A stretch of 64,000 nucleotides of DNA from Paenimyroides viscosum (GTDB lineage: Bacteria; Bacteroidota; Bacteroidia; Flavobacteriales; Flavobacteriaceae). Shown piece after piece: positions 17,907 to 26,824 of the stretch (positions are counted from its first letter, which is position 1; each line of letters opens with the position of its first letter). The position numbers and the translations under genes were made by a program. The stretch lies in the NCBI RefSeq assembly GCF_003858535.1, contig NZ_RQTJ01000010.1:26108-90107 (forward strand), read 5' to 3'. The notes below the pieces were generated by a model. The model did not search any database. It saw only the letters and a program-made list of their open reading frames with translations, and was not told the DNA's origin.

Positions 17907-18608
17907 ATGATTAATAAAAAGGTTGCAAATGCGCAAGAAGCATTACACGATGTGCAAGATAATCAAACCATTATGGTGGGCGGATTTGGATTAAGCGGAA
18001 TTCCCGAAAATTCAATTGCAGAATTGGTTCGTAAAAATGTTACGGGCTTAACCTGTATTTCTAATAATGCGGGTGTCGATGATTTTGGTTTGGGATTATT
18101 ACTGCAAAAGCGTCAAATTAAAAAAATGATTGCTTCGTATGTAGGTGAAAATGCCGAGTTTGAACGCCAAATGTTAAGTGGCGAATTAGATGTTGAATTA
18201 ACACCACAAGGAACATTGGCAGAAAAATGTCGTGCTGCACAAGCAGGTATTCCTGCATTCTTTACACCTGCTGGTTACGGAACCGAAGTTGCCGAAGGTA
18301 AAGAAACACGTGAGTTCAACGGAAAAATGTATGTAATGGAAGAAGCTTACAAAGCCGATTTTGCTATTGTAAAAGCATGGAAAGGTGACGAAGCAGGAAA
18401 CTTGGTTTTTAAAGGAACAACACGTAGTTTTAATGCGGTTATGGCTGGTGCAGGTAAAATTACTATTGCCGAAGTTGAAGAACTGGTGCCACTTGGCGCG
18501 TTAGATCCTAACCAGATTCATATTCCGGGAATTTACGTAAAACGCATTTTCCAAGGAGAAAAGTATGAAAAAAGAATTGAACAAAGAACGGTACGCAAAA
18601 GAGATTAA
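17907..18608 (+). CDS. scoA: 3-oxoacid (succinyl-CoA:acetoacetate) CoA-transferase subunit A
   Basis: This is the alpha subunit of a heterodimeric class I CoA transferase that moves CoA from succinyl-CoA to a 3-oxoacid such as acetoacetate, in ketone-body and branched-chain amino-acid breakdown. The 233-residue protein has the family N-terminus ([20 protein letters not shown], then [10 protein letters not shown]) and the segment [15 protein letters not shown]. The B subunit gene starts 2 bases after its stop. CoA acceptor specificity cannot be proven from sequence; the annotation as SCOT-like rests on family resemblance. Confidence 0.9.
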   Translation: MINKKVANAQEALHDVQDNQTIMVGGFGLSGIPENSIAELVRKNVTGLTCISNNAGVDDFGLGLLLQKRQIKKMIASYVGENAEFERQMLSGELDVELTPQGTLAEKCRAAQAGIPAFFTPAGYGTEVAEGKETREFNGKMYVMEEAYKADFAIVKAWKGDEAGNLVFKGTTRSFNAVMAGAGKITIAEVEELVPLGALDPNQIHIPGIYVKRIFQGEKYEKRIEQRTVRKRD

Positions 18609-18610
18609 TT

Positions 18611-19267
18611 ATGGCATTAGATAAAGTAGGTATTGCAAAACGCATTGCCAAAGAATTACAAGAAGGATTTTATGTAAACTTAGGAATTGGGATTCCAACA
18701 TTGGTTGCAAACTATATTCCCGAAGGAATGAACGTAGAATTTCAGTCAGAAAACGGCGTTTTAGGCATGGGACCTTTCCCTTTTGAAGGTGATGAAGATG
18801 CGGATCTAATCAACGCAGGAAAACAAACCATAACCACATTGCCAGGCGCATCATTCTTTGATTCGGCTATGAGTTTTGGAATGATTCGTTCACAGCATGT
18901 AGATTTAACTATTTTAGGCGCTATGGAAGTTTCTGAAAACGGAGACATTGCCAACTGGAAAATTCCAGGAAAAATGGTAAAAGGTATGGGCGGCGCTATG
19001 GATTTGGTAGCATCGGCAGAAAATATCATTGTTGCCATGATGCACGTAAACAAAGCAGGCGAATCTAAAATATTAAAAAAGTGTACCTTGCCTTTAACAG
19101 GCGTGGGTTGTGTTAAAAAAGTTGTGACCGAATTAGCTTTAATGGAGGTAACACCAAAAGGGTTTAAATTGTTAGAACGCGCTCCGGGAGTATCTGTAGA
19201 AGATATTATAAAAGCTACCGAAGCTGAATTGATTATAGAAGGAACAATTCCTGAAATGAGTATTTAA
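18611..19267 (+). CDS. scoB: 3-oxoacid CoA-transferase subunit B
   Basis: This 218-residue beta subunit carries the catalytic glutamate in SENGVLGMGPFP (about residues 44-55), which forms the glutamyl-CoA intermediate. Other family segments are NLGIGIPTLVANYIPEG and GGAMDLVASAENIIVAMMHV. The 2-base gap to scoA shows tight coupling of the two subunits. A permease gene of the AI-2E family begins 13 bases downstream and is probably on the same transcript, although no metabolic link is obvious. Confidence 0.92.
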   Translation: MALDKVGIAKRIAKELQEGFYVNLGIGIPTLVANYIPEGMNVEFQSENGVLGMGPFPFEGDEDADLINAGKQTITTLPGASFFDSAMSFGMIRSQHVDLTILGAMEVSENGDIANWKIPGKMVKGMGGAMDLVASAENIIVAMMHVNKAGESKILKKCTLPLTGVGCVKKVVTELALMEVTPKGFKLLERAPGVSVEDIIKATEAELIIEGTIPEMSI

Positions 19268-19280
19268 AAAAAATCAGGCT

Positions 19281-20537
19281 ATGCAAAACGAATATTCAGA
19301 GAATAAAAAAAAAACAGCTGTTATTGATCCAGCCGAACAACAAAAAAAGGTTCCGTTCGTAGTGCGTTTGGCTTGTGTATTAATAAGCTTAATAGCAGTT
19401 TTTTACATTTGTATTGCCGGCAAATCTGTTCTGGTGCCATTGGTTATTGGCTTTTTAGTGTCTATGTTGCTGTTACCGCTGTCTAACTTTCAGGAAAAAA
19501 AACTGAAATTTCCGCGTATATTGTCTTCATTGTTATCTGCAATAATGTTCTCTCTAGCGGTGCTTGCCGTATTTTATTTCATTGGAACACAAATGGCACG
19601 ATTTACAGAAGATCTACCAGAATTTCAGCAACAAATCGAAAAATTGGTTCACGAAGCACAAGTTTTTGTGTATGATAAATTTGGCGTTTCTGAAGAAGAA
19701 CAAATCAATTATATCGAAAAAAATGCCGAAGATTTTCTAAAGCGTGGTTCAGGTGTGCTGGGAACTGCAGTTACATCATTAACTTCCATGCTTGCATCAT
19801 CAATGTTCACTTTTTTAGGAATATTTTTCTTTTTACTGTACCGCAGTCATTTGGTGAAATTTTTAATCTGGTGTTTCCCTCCAAAAGATCAAACCAAAGT
19901 AAAAGAAGTAATTGTTGAAATTCAAAGCATCATAAAACAGTATATTTTTGGTTTAATGATTCAAGTAGTTGCAGTTTCGGGCTTAATGTTCATCGCATAT
20001 TCAATCATTGGTATTAGGTATGCATTGCTGTTTGCTGTGCTGTGCGGTGTTTTAAATTTAATACCTTACATTGGTGTTTTTATAGCTACCCTTTTGGCAG
20101 CTATTGTAACATTAGCAACAGGTGAGCCTATACAGGCACTTTGGGTAATTGTTGCAGTTGTGGTTGTAAATTCAATCGATGGAAACATCATTACACCAAA
20201 AATCATTGGTTCTAAAGTAGCATTGAACTCGTTTGTAGTATTGTTTGGTATTGTGATTGCTGAATCTATCTGGGGAATTGCCGGTATGTTTTTAGCGATT
20301 CCTGTTTTAGCGATATTCAAAATTATTTTCGATAATGTGGAAGGAATGCGACCGTATGGATTTGTTCTTGGGGAAGATAATGCGCCCACACCTTTGTTCG
20401 AAAAATATTACGATCGATACATTTATCGTAGAAAGCCTAAAGATGAAGAATTGCCTAAGGTTTTACAAACCGAAGAGCAAAATCATCAGGAGAATGAACA
20501 AGAAACTCCAAAAGAAGATTCTAAAGAAACAGAATAA
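19281..20537 (+). CDS. AI-2E family transporter (UPF0118)
   Basis: This 418-residue inner-membrane protein has about eight membrane segments in the AI-2E/TqsA-like pattern. Two or three lie near the N-terminus, a long soluble loop follows (about 110-160, with EDLPEFQQQIEKLVHEAQ), and a C-terminal group includes YIGVFIATLLAAIVTLATG and the signature NSIDGNIITPKIIGSKV. Members export autoinducer-2 or act as Na+/H+ exchangers, and the substrate differs among them. The C-terminal about 45 residues are charged (Glu, Lys, Gln) and cytoplasmic. It follows scoB by 13 bases. Confidence 0.85.
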   Translation: MQNEYSENKKKTAVIDPAEQQKKVPFVVRLACVLISLIAVFYICIAGKSVLVPLVIGFLVSMLLLPLSNFQEKKLKFPRILSSLLSAIMFSLAVLAVFYFIGTQMARFTEDLPEFQQQIEKLVHEAQVFVYDKFGVSEEEQINYIEKNAEDFLKRGSGVLGTAVTSLTSMLASSMFTFLGIFFFLLYRSHLVKFLIWCFPPKDQTKVKEVIVEIQSIIKQYIFGLMIQVVAVSGLMFIAYSIIGIRYALLFAVLCGVLNLIPYIGVFIATLLAAIVTLATGEPIQALWVIVAVVVVNSIDGNIITPKIIGSKVALNSFVVLFGIVIAESIWGIAGMFLAIPVLAIFKIIFDNVEGMRPYGFVLGEDNAPTPLFEKYYDRYIYRRKPKDEELPKVLQTEEQNHQENEQETPKEDSKETE

Positions 20538-20545
20538 TTTATAAT

Positions 20546-20580
20546 ACAAAAAATCTATCGTTACGGTAGATTTTTTGTAT
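20546..20580 (+). terminator. Terminator after the scoAB-permease unit
   Basis: The 12-bp stem ACAAAAAATCTA / TAGATTTTTTGT (20546-20557 with 20567-20578) is AT-rich with an internal T-run. Confidence 0.7.
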
Positions 20581-20678
20581 TTAAGCTAATGTTATATATA
20601 AAAATGTTTTAAAAAATTAAAGTACCTAGTCTATAAATTCTTTTTTCGTATTGTTTTACTTTTGTAAAAAATTATTAA

Positions 20679-21848
20679 ATGGATTTTGCAAAAGTTATAT
20701 TAAAACAAGGAAAAGAAAAATCAATTTTACGTAAACACCCATGGGTCTTCAGTGGAGCGGTTTACGGGGTATCAGATGAATTAGAAGACGGACAAATGGT
20801 TGATCTAACTAATTATGACGGCAACCATTTAGCAACTGGATTTTACAGCAATAAAGGAAGCATTGTTGTGCGTATTTTAACTTTTAATAACGAAGTTTTT
20901 AATGATGATTTCTGGGAAAACAGATTAAAAGCAGCATGGGATTTACGTTTAAAGCTTTTTAATATCGAAGAAACAAATGCTTTTAGATTGATTCATGGCG
21001 AAGGCGACGAAATTCCGGGTTTAATTATTGATTATTACAACAAAAACTTTGTAATTCAGGCGCACTCAACAGGTATTTATTTAAGCATGAAGAAAATTTC
21101 CGAAGCCATACAAAAGTGCTTTCCTGATTATTGCGAAACCATTTATTGCAAAAGCGCAAATACACTTCCAAATACCGGAACCGATTTTCATTTATTCGGA
21201 AAAGCAACCGAAACAGTGGCAAAAGAAAACAACATTCAGTTTCATGTAAATTGGGTAGAAGGACAAAAAACCGGTTTCTTTTTAGATCAGCGTGAAAACA
21301 GAAAGTTGCTAGAAAGATATTCCAGCGAAAAAAAAGTATTGAACACATTTTGCTACACCGGCGGTTTTTCTATTTATGCCATGAATGCTGGTGCAAATTT
21401 GGTTACATCTGTTGATATATCAGAAAAAGCGGTGAAACTGGCTGATCAAAATATGGAATTAAACTTTCCGGGAAGCAATCATCAGGCAGTAGCATCAGAT
21501 GTTTTTGAATTTCTAAAAGAAAATAAAAACCAATACGAAGTTATTGTTTTAGATCCGCCAGCATTTGCCAAAAACATAAAAAGCAAACACACCGCAACAC
21601 AAGCATATAAGCGTTTGAACGTTGCCGGATTAAAAAACATTACAAAAGGCGGTTTTCTGTTTACTTTTTCTTGCTCGCAGGTTATAGATGAGGTGCTTTT
21701 TTACAATACCGTAGCAGCAGCAGCAATAGAATCGGGCAGAAAAGTACGTGTGCTGCACAAGCTTTCGCAAGGTCCGGACCATCCGGTGAACATGTTTCAC
21801 CCCGAAGGATCTTATTTAAAAGGTTTGGTTTTATATGTAGAAGAATAA
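20679..21848 (+). CDS. Class I SAM-dependent rRNA methyltransferase (RlmI-like)
   Basis: This 389-residue protein is of the RlmI/YccW type, which methylates a cytosine in 23S rRNA. An N-terminal PUA-like domain (about 1-80, with LRKHPWVFSGAVYGV) is followed by a Rossmann methyltransferase domain. The SAM-binding strand is LNTFCYTGGFSIYAMNAGA, and the active-site motif VLDPPAFAKN corresponds to the family D/N-PP-x. A TACTTTTG promoter box lies at 20657-20664. The gene appears to be transcribed alone. The exact rRNA position cannot be deduced. Confidence 0.87.
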   Translation: MDFAKVILKQGKEKSILRKHPWVFSGAVYGVSDELEDGQMVDLTNYDGNHLATGFYSNKGSIVVRILTFNNEVFNDDFWENRLKAAWDLRLKLFNIEETNAFRLIHGEGDEIPGLIIDYYNKNFVIQAHSTGIYLSMKKISEAIQKCFPDYCETIYCKSANTLPNTGTDFHLFGKATETVAKENNIQFHVNWVEGQKTGFFLDQRENRKLLERYSSEKKVLNTFCYTGGFSIYAMNAGANLVTSVDISEKAVKLADQNMELNFPGSNHQAVASDVFEFLKENKNQYEVIVLDPPAFAKNIKSKHTATQAYKRLNVAGLKNITKGGFLFTFSCSQVIDEVLFYNTVAAAAIESGRKVRVLHKLSQGPDHPVNMFHPEGSYLKGLVLYVEE

Positions 21849-21871
21849 TCTATCGGAAAATAAAATTTTTT

Positions 21872-21915
21872 AACTCGCACGAATTTAGTTTTGCTGCGAG
21901 TTTTGTTTTTTTTAT
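21872..21915 (+). terminator. Terminator after the rRNA methyltransferase
   Basis: The stem AACTCGCA / TGCGAGTT (21872-21879 with 21895-21902) is followed by T-rich sequence. Confidence 0.75.
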
Positions 21916-22019
21916 GTAGAACAAGTTCGGTTTATTCGCGGTAAAAAGTTCTACAAATACTTTTTCAAAATCATCCTAATTTTGTACTGTTTACTATTTA
22001 GAATAAAATTTTTAAAATT

Positions 22020-22499
22020 ATGAAAAAGATATTTTCAACGTTGGCATTAAGTGCTATTGCGGTTACAGCTGTATCGTGTTCAGATGACGATAAGCCGGCA
22101 CCAACAGAACAAAAACAGTTACTAGGTAAATGGAATTACATAGAAGAATTAGCGTTAGATGTAAATGGTAATATGGTTTCTACTGATAGTGGGGAAAATG
22201 GTGTTTGTCCATTAGATATCTACGACTTTTTAAGTAACGGATCTTTGCAGCACACGGATTACGATTATAGTACAAACTCAAATGCTTGTAGCAACCAAAT
22301 TTTAAGTGGTACTTGGAGTATCAATGCAAACACGTTTACCCTTAAAAATGAATTTACCGGAGAAGAAGGTGAAGCTTTCGAGATTAAAAAATTGAATAAT
22401 GATTCTTTCGAAATTCAGCAAACTCTATCAAGAGAAGATGCGGGAAATTACGAATTAAATGTAGTTTCATTAAAGTACATATTTAAAAAAGTTAAATAA
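22020..22499 (+). CDS. Lipocalin-like lipoprotein
   Basis: This 159-residue lipoprotein has a signal with the lipobox AVSCSDDDKP (Cys near 20). The mature part follows the small lipocalin-like pattern common in Bacteroidota: LLGKWNYIEE near the start, a central ILSGTWSINANTFTL strand pair, and C-terminal strands ending LKYIFKK. Such proteins are thought to bind small hydrophobic ligands, but no ligand is known here. A TAATTTTG box at 21977-21984 and a terminator downstream make it a single-gene unit. Confidence 0.75.
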   Translation: MKKIFSTLALSAIAVTAVSCSDDDKPAPTEQKQLLGKWNYIEELALDVNGNMVSTDSGENGVCPLDIYDFLSNGSLQHTDYDYSTNSNACSNQILSGTWSINANTFTLKNEFTGEEGEAFEIKKLNNDSFEIQQTLSREDAGNYELNVVSLKYIFKKVK

Positions 22500-22512
22500 C
22501 ACTTATTACACA

Positions 22513-22550
22513 TTCGGGCTTGGGTTTTTACTTAAGCCCGAATTATTTTT
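22513..22550 (+). terminator. Terminator after the lipocalin-like gene
   Basis: The perfect 9-bp stem TTCGGGCTT / AAGCCCGAA (22513-22521 with 22534-22542) is followed by TTATTTTT. Confidence 0.87.
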
Positions 22551-22652
22551 AAGCATTTTTAGATTTTTACATTATTAAAGTCTTTTAATTAAGCAGACAA
22601 ATGGTTCTAATAAAATCATGTGTTAATAATTTACTATATTACTAATTAAAAA

Positions 22653-22683
22653 TTTGATCGTTTTAAAAAAAAAAATATATTTG
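22653..22683 (+). promoter_or_regulatory. Bacteroidota-type promoter of the small lipoprotein gene
   Basis: A -33 TTTG (22653-22656) and a -7 TATATTTG (22676-22683) are separated by 19 bases, a full match to the Bacteroidota sigma factor consensus. The gene starts 24 bases downstream. Confidence 0.65.
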
Positions 22684-22707
22684 ATATAAATAATTAAAAT
22701 ATTGTAT

Positions 22708-23115
22708 ATGAAAAAATTAGTGTTATCAGCATTATTCGCATCAACTATGTTAGTAGTATCTTGTGACAAAAAGAAAGGTATTGAAGAAAAAACAACTACA
22801 GAAACAGAAACAACTGTAGATGCTGCAACAGAAACGCAGACAACAACAACTACCACAGAAACTACTTTAGAAGTACCTAAATTTAGTTCTCCGGAAGCAC
22901 AAAAATTTGCAGAAGAATATACTGCTTATGTAAAAAAATCAATGAAAGCGGCAAAATCTGGAGATGCTGCAAAAGTATCAGAATTACAAGCTAAAGCTGC
23001 TGATTGGCAATCAAAGCAAACAGAAGTAGCTTCAAAATTAACACCGGAAGATGTTAAATTATGGCAAGAATATTCTATGAAATTGGCTGAACAACAAAAT
23101 TCAACAATTAAATAG
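22708..23115 (+). CDS. Small lipoprotein, paralogue of the next gene
   Basis: This is a 135-residue lipoprotein with a lipobox VVSC near residue 18 followed by KKKG. A Thr/Glu-rich linker (about 25-60) leads to a helical domain with FSSPEAQKFAEEYTAYVKK and KLTPEDVKLWQEYSMKL. I start it at ATG 22708, not TTG 22702. The helical domain is clearly related to that of the next gene: the pattern F-x-x-x-E-A-x-x-F-A-x-E-Y is shared. Each gene has its own terminator. Function is unknown; its size suggests an abundant envelope protein. Confidence 0.75.
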   Translation: MKKLVLSALFASTMLVVSCDKKKGIEEKTTTETETTVDAATETQTTTTTTETTLEVPKFSSPEAQKFAEEYTAYVKKSMKAAKSGDAAKVSELQAKAADWQSKQTEVASKLTPEDVKLWQEYSMKLAEQQNSTIK

Positions 23116-23137
23116 TAAAAAAAAATTCAAAATTTTT

Positions 23138-23168
23138 AAGACACAGTGTATGCTGTGTCTTTTTTTTT
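23138..23168 (+). terminator. Terminator between the paralogous lipoproteins
   Basis: The 9-bp stem AAGACACAG / CTGTGTCTT (23138-23146 with 23153-23161) is followed by a T-run. Confidence 0.87.
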
Positions 23169-23225
23169 GAAATTGTATTTTGTTTTTTACTACATTTATA
23201 ATTCAATCAATAAAAATTAAATGGT

Positions 23226-23606
23226 ATGAAAAAGATAATTTATCCCATGTTATTGTCGACAGTTTTGTTGACGGCATGTAAAAAAGAAGAAAATAAAATT
23301 CAGGAACCAATGACCGATCCACCGGTTGAGAATTCTAACGATGTACAACAAAATACGGTAGAAGACGTAGTTGCTGTTCCAAATTTTCAATATGCCGAAG
23401 CAGATCAGTTTGCGCAAGAATACAGCAAGTTTGTGAACGATTTTAAAACTGCAACAGCACACAATGATTCTGAGGCATTAAAAACTTTGGGTCCAAAACT
23501 AAACGAGTATCAAAAAAGAGGTGTTGAGCTGGCAAAACGTGTTCCACAAGAAGAAGCCGTTGCTTTTCAAGATTTCTTAAACAGATTAGAATCGTATATT
23601 AAATAA
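23226..23606 (+). CDS. Small lipoprotein, paralogue of the previous gene
   Basis: This is a 126-residue lipoprotein with a short signal and lipobox LTAC near residue 18. A Pro/Glu/Asn-rich linker precedes a helical domain, FQYAEADQFAQEYSKFVNDF, which aligns with the neighbour's FSSPEAQKFAEEYTAYVKK. Both end with a P-x-E-x-x-x-x-x-x-x-(Y/F) helix. The pair looks like a tandem duplication that has since diverged strongly. A terminator hairpin overlaps the stop of the convergent gene. Function is unknown. Confidence 0.75.
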   Translation: MKKIIYPMLLSTVLLTACKKEENKIQEPMTDPPVENSNDVQQNTVEDVVAVPNFQYAEADQFAQEYSKFVNDFKTATAHNDSEALKTLGPKLNEYQKRGVELAKRVPQEEAVAFQDFLNRLESYIK

Positions 23607-23634
23607 AAATAGAGCCTTATGGCTCTATTTTAGT
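23606..23634. terminator. Bidirectional terminator
   Basis: The perfect 11-bp stem AAAATAGAGCC / GGCTCTATTTT (23606-23616 with 23621-23631) has a TTAT loop. The right arm contains the stop codon of the minus-strand nitrilase gene. Confidence 0.85.
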
Positions 23635-25148
23635 TTTCTTAATTTATATAGATCTAATCTGCGGTCTTTTTTAATGCGTACACTCCCTAATTCGTGTAAT
23701 TCTTTTAGTGCGTTTAGTTCCACATCAACAATCAGCGTCATCTCAGTATTTGGTGTAGCCTCTGCTTTGATACCATTGTTTGGAAAAGCAAAGTCCGATG
23801 GAGTGAAAACGGCCGCTTGTCCGTATTGAATATCCATATTATTTACTTTTGGCAAGTTTCCAACACAACCTGTAATGGCAACATAACATTCGTTTTCAAT
23901 AGCACGGGCTTGGGCACAGCTACGCACTCGCGTGTATCCGTTTTGGGTATCGGTTAAATAAGGAACAAACAAAATTTCCATACCATCTTCGCTCATAATT
24001 CGGGCTAATTCTGGAAATTCTACATCGTAACATACCATTATTCCAATTTTTCCGCAATCGGTATCAAAAGTCTGTATGGTATCGCCACCTTGCATTCCCC
24101 AATATAAACGTTCGTTTGGTGTAATGTGTATTTTGCGATACATTTCAGACGATCCGTCGCGTTTACAAAGAAAACCTACGTTGTATAAAACATTGTCTTC
24201 TAAGTAAGGCATACTGCCCGTAATAATGTTGATGTTATATTGAATAGCTAATTCTTGAAAACGCTTTTGAATGATATCGGTATGTTTTGATAATTCACGA
24301 ATAGCTTCGGCCTCGCTTAAATGGTTGTAATCTGCCATAAGTGGTGCTACGAATAATTCTGGAAACGTAGCGAAATCGCTTTCGTAACCTGAAACAGCAT
24401 CGATAAAAAATTCTGCCTGATCAAAAAACTCTTCTAAATTGTTCAACGGACGCATTTGCCATTGGATCAAACCTAAACGAACCACACTTTTTTTGGCGTT
24501 GATTAAAACCGGTGATTTATCGTACGAAATATTGTTCCATTCCAGTAACACAGCATAATCTTTAGAGTCGTGATCGCCTTCTAAATAATTGCGCAATAAA
24601 CGTTTTATGTGAAAATCGTTGTTTACCTGAAACGAAATTACCGGATCATGAATTTCTTTGGTTTTTACTTTATCAAGATATTGTTTCGGAGTATATTCTT
24701 TAGAATGATTGTGATAATTTGGAATTCTGCCCGCAAAAATAATCGATTTTAAATTCAGCTGTTCGCACAATTCTTTTCTGGCATCGTATAAACGGCGTCC
24801 CAAACGAAGTCCGCGGTAATTAGGATGAATAAAGATATCAATTCCGTACAAAACGTCGCCCTCTGGGTTGTGTGCTTTAAATTTGCTATCGGTTACAATA
24901 TCGTTGTATTTATGGTTTGATAGCGCTAAGTTTTCATCAACAATAAGCGATAAAGCAGCTCCCACTACTACATCATCTACCACAATTACGATTTGCCCTT
25001 CGGGAAAAACTTTCAGTAACCGACGGATTTCTTCTTTTTTCCAATACGGATCTTCCACACCTTCTTCATACGCCTGAAGCATGGAATTTTTTAATTCGAT
25101 ATAATCTTCAATTTCTAAATTTCTTAATTCTACTTTGTTGATTTGCAT
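23625..25148 (-). CDS. GNAT acetyltransferase-carbon-nitrogen hydrolase fusion protein
   Basis: This 507-residue two-domain enzyme has residues about 1-190 as a GNAT domain (GIDIFIHPNYRGLRLGRRLY is the acetyl-CoA-binding loop). Residues about 225-505 are a nitrilase-superfamily domain with the catalytic triad Glu in TFPELFV, Lys in RKIHITPNER and Cys in MVCYDVEFPE. The nitrilase part should hydrolyse an amide. The fusion is a known architecture, but its substrate is not. It lies 56 bases after a run of small membrane-protein genes on the same strand and may share their transcript. Confidence 0.9.
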   Translation of the reverse strand: MQINKVELRNLEIEDYIELKNSMLQAYEEGVEDPYWKKEEIRRLLKVFPEGQIVIVVDDVVVGAALSLIVDENLALSNHKYNDIVTDSKFKAHNPEGDVLYGIDIFIHPNYRGLRLGRRLYDARKELCEQLNLKSIIFAGRIPNYHNHSKEYTPKQYLDKVKTKEIHDPVISFQVNNDFHIKRLLRNYLEGDHDSKDYAVLLEWNNISYDKSPVLINAKKSVVRLGLIQWQMRPLNNLEEFFDQAEFFIDAVSGYESDFATFPELFVAPLMADYNHLSEAEAIRELSKHTDIIQKRFQELAIQYNINIITGSMPYLEDNVLYNVGFLCKRDGSSEMYRKIHITPNERLYWGMQGGDTIQTFDTDCGKIGIMVCYDVEFPELARIMSEDGMEILFVPYLTDTQNGYTRVRSCAQARAIENECYVAITGCVGNLPKVNNMDIQYGQAAVFTPSDFAFPNNGIKAEATPNTEMTLIVDVELNALKELHELGSVRIKKDRRLDLYKLRKLK

Positions 25149-25204
25149 TCTTTCTCGTAAATTTTTCCTTAAATTATAAAAAATGTTCGATTAAGATGTT
25201 AAAA

Positions 25205-25663
25205 TTAACGCAAATTTGGTCGAGCGGTGAATGGAGAAAATGACCAAGGAATTGATACGAAAAGAATAAAAAGTATAATTAGATAGCTCACAAACAGATA
25301 TTTAAAAGCGTTGTTAGAGCCGATCTTTTCTTTGGTTTTATCTGTAAAAATATTTAAAAGTATAACGCCCAAAATCATCATGAACGGATGTTCTAATCCA
25401 AAAAAGCGAATTTCACGCCATTTTACTGCCTGACTCACCTCCGACCAAAAGGCTTTAACCATTGGGCTTTGGGTTAAAAGTAAAATTCCGACTAAAAATT
25501 GCAGATTGAAAACGTTTTTTATCACTTTAAAAAGTTGATAATCTTTGGTTGTGTAAATAGCTTTTTTTGATCGTTTTATGATGATAAATAGTAGTCCAAT
25601 TAAAATAGACGCTAAAACTAACCATCGTAAGTAAGAATGAATTATTAACAGATAACTGTACAT
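25205..25663 (-). CDS. Small membrane protein, four predicted helices
   Basis: This 152-residue protein has about four membrane segments: SYLRWLVLASILIGLLFII, a segment around NLQFLVGILLLTQSP, one around FMMILGVILLNIF, and FVSYLIILFILFVSIPW. The N-terminus MYSYLLIIHSYLRW and the histidines in the first and third segments recall small cytochrome-b-like proteins, but heme binding is not shown. It starts 1 base after the stop of the zinc-ribbon gene, so the genes are co-transcribed. The function is unknown. Confidence 0.7.
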   Translation of the reverse strand: MYSYLLIIHSYLRWLVLASILIGLLFIIIKRSKKAIYTTKDYQLFKVIKNVFNLQFLVGILLLTQSPMVKAFWSEVSQAVKWREIRFFGLEHPFMMILGVILLNIFTDKTKEKIGSNNAFKYLFVSYLIILFILFVSIPWSFSPFTARPNLR

Positions 25664-25664
25664 T

Positions 25665-26012
25665 TTAATTCTTTTTAACTAATACAAACCAATCGTTTTC
25701 TATAGGCATGTAACCTTGATCGTACACAAAATAATACGTTACGTTAGATTTTGTGATGTATATAGAAGTGAACAATGAAAAATCGAAGCCTAAATCGAGT
25801 AGTTTTTTACGGTTGATTTTTGCTTTCCCTTCGGGATTGTTTTCTGATAAAATACGGTAATTTTTGCGCAACGTGTAATTAACCGTTCGCATTAAATTGG
25901 TGCTGTCTTTGTTTAATTTGTTGTTGTAGGTATTGCGGCAGGCATCGTTACAGAATTTTTTATCTTCCCGACCAATGATTTTTTCGCCACATTCTAAACA
26001 ATTTTTGCCCAT
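25665..26012 (-). CDS. Small zinc-ribbon protein (DUF2116-like)
   Basis: This 115-residue protein begins with a treble-clef/zinc-ribbon motif CLECGEKIIGREDKKFCNDAC (Cys pairs at about residues 5, 8, 21, 25). The rest (about 40-115) is basic, then a beta-rich tail. Such ribbons bind one zinc ion and often contact nucleic acids or ribosomes. It sits in a five-gene minus-strand run with gaps of 1-27 bases, between two membrane-protein genes. Its role is unknown. Confidence 0.75.
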   Translation of the reverse strand: MGKNCLECGEKIIGREDKKFCNDACRNTYNNKLNKDSTNLMRTVNYTLRKNYRILSENNPEGKAKINRKKLLDLGFDFSLFTSIYITKSNVTYYFVYDQGYMPIENDWFVLVKKN

Positions 26013-26039
26013 TTTTATTTTAAAGATACAAAAGGATTT

Positions 26040-26363
26040 TTATTTTTTAGATTTTATTAAAAGAAAGAGTCTGAAAAAAGAACTTATAAATGGAATAAAG
26101 CTTATAAGAATTAAGTTTGTAGAAAGGTTCAAATATCGTAAACGCCTTGTTGTTGCTGATAGAGTAGGTGTAGTTACAACAAGCAGTATTAAATCAATAT
26201 AAAAAAGGTTGATGTAGGTTCTAAAATCAGAATGATTTATTCGAGTTGATAATTCGAGTGCTACAAGTAAAAGAACTAATTCTATTACAAAATATATTGC
26301 AAATTCAGATCTGTTGGCTTTACCGGTTAAATTAAAACCATAGTAAAATATTTTTTTCAACAT
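26040..26363 (-). CDS. DUF805-like small membrane protein
   Basis: This 107-residue protein has about three membrane segments. It shows the DUF805 pattern: an N-terminal FNLTGKANRSEFAIYF (family: GRANRSEFW) and a later TTRRLRYLNLS where the family has VRRLHD. It begins 1 base after the stop of the upstream PH-like gene. The function of the family is unknown; some members are linked to envelope stress. Confidence 0.65.
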   Translation of the reverse strand: MLKKIFYYGFNLTGKANRSEFAIYFVIELVLLLVALELSTRINHSDFRTYINLFYIDLILLVVTTPTLSATTRRLRYLNLSTNLILISFIPFISSFFRLFLLIKSKK

Positions 26364-26364
26364 C

Positions 26365-26823
26365 TTATTTCAAAAGTGTTAAGCGTTGTTGCAGTTCATC
26401 GCGCACTTCCATATAGTTTTTGTAGTACAAACTCGAAAATACCGCTAAAGCCTTTTTATCTTGAATTAAATAACAATATTCGTGATACTGTGCTCGCTGT
26501 CTAAATTCGCGAATAGCAAAACCATCAATGGCATAAATCTTAAAAGTTTTTTTAGTACCAAATCCTAACAATTGTTTTACTTCAATGGTGTCATCGGTAA
26601 TTTTTACCGTTGCCATGCGCAGGTTCATTTCAATAAAAAAGCCCCAGATAATAACAAACAAACTTACCAAACAGCACAACACCAAAAATACCGTTAAGCC
26701 CCAATGCCAGCTGTCTTGAAACATGCGCAAAAACTTGTTGACAATAAAGGCAGTTAAAACCGGAAAACTTAAAATTAGTATGCTGTAAAAATAGGCGGTG
26801 TTACTTAATTTTGACTGAACCAT
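26365..26823 (-). CDS. Two-helix membrane protein with PH-like C-terminal part
   Basis: This 152-residue protein has two membrane segments in its first half (AYFYSILILSFPVLTAFIV and FLVLCCLVSLFVIIWGFFI). A soluble C-terminal half (MATVKITDDTIEVKQLLGFG, then YHEYCYLIQDKKALAVFSS) has alternating strands like bacterial PH/YcxB-type domains. I start it at ATG 26823, one base after the stop of the upstream gene; a TTG at 26841 would overlap that gene. The function is unknown. Confidence 0.65.
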   Translation of the reverse strand: MVQSKLSNTAYFYSILILSFPVLTAFIVNKFLRMFQDSWHWGLTVFLVLCCLVSLFVIIWGFFIEMNLRMATVKITDDTIEVKQLLGFGTKKTFKIYAIDGFAIREFRQRAQYHEYCYLIQDKKALAVFSSLYYKNYMEVRDELQQRLTLLK

Positions 26824-26824
26824 T

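Noticed and set aside
18742..19053. Minus-strand open frame in scoB
   Set aside because: It is the shadow of a strongly conserved subunit gene; no coding signature of its own.
23625..25148. GNAT-nitrilase fusion as a novel architecture
   Set aside because: It is a known two-domain arrangement; both active sites look normal.
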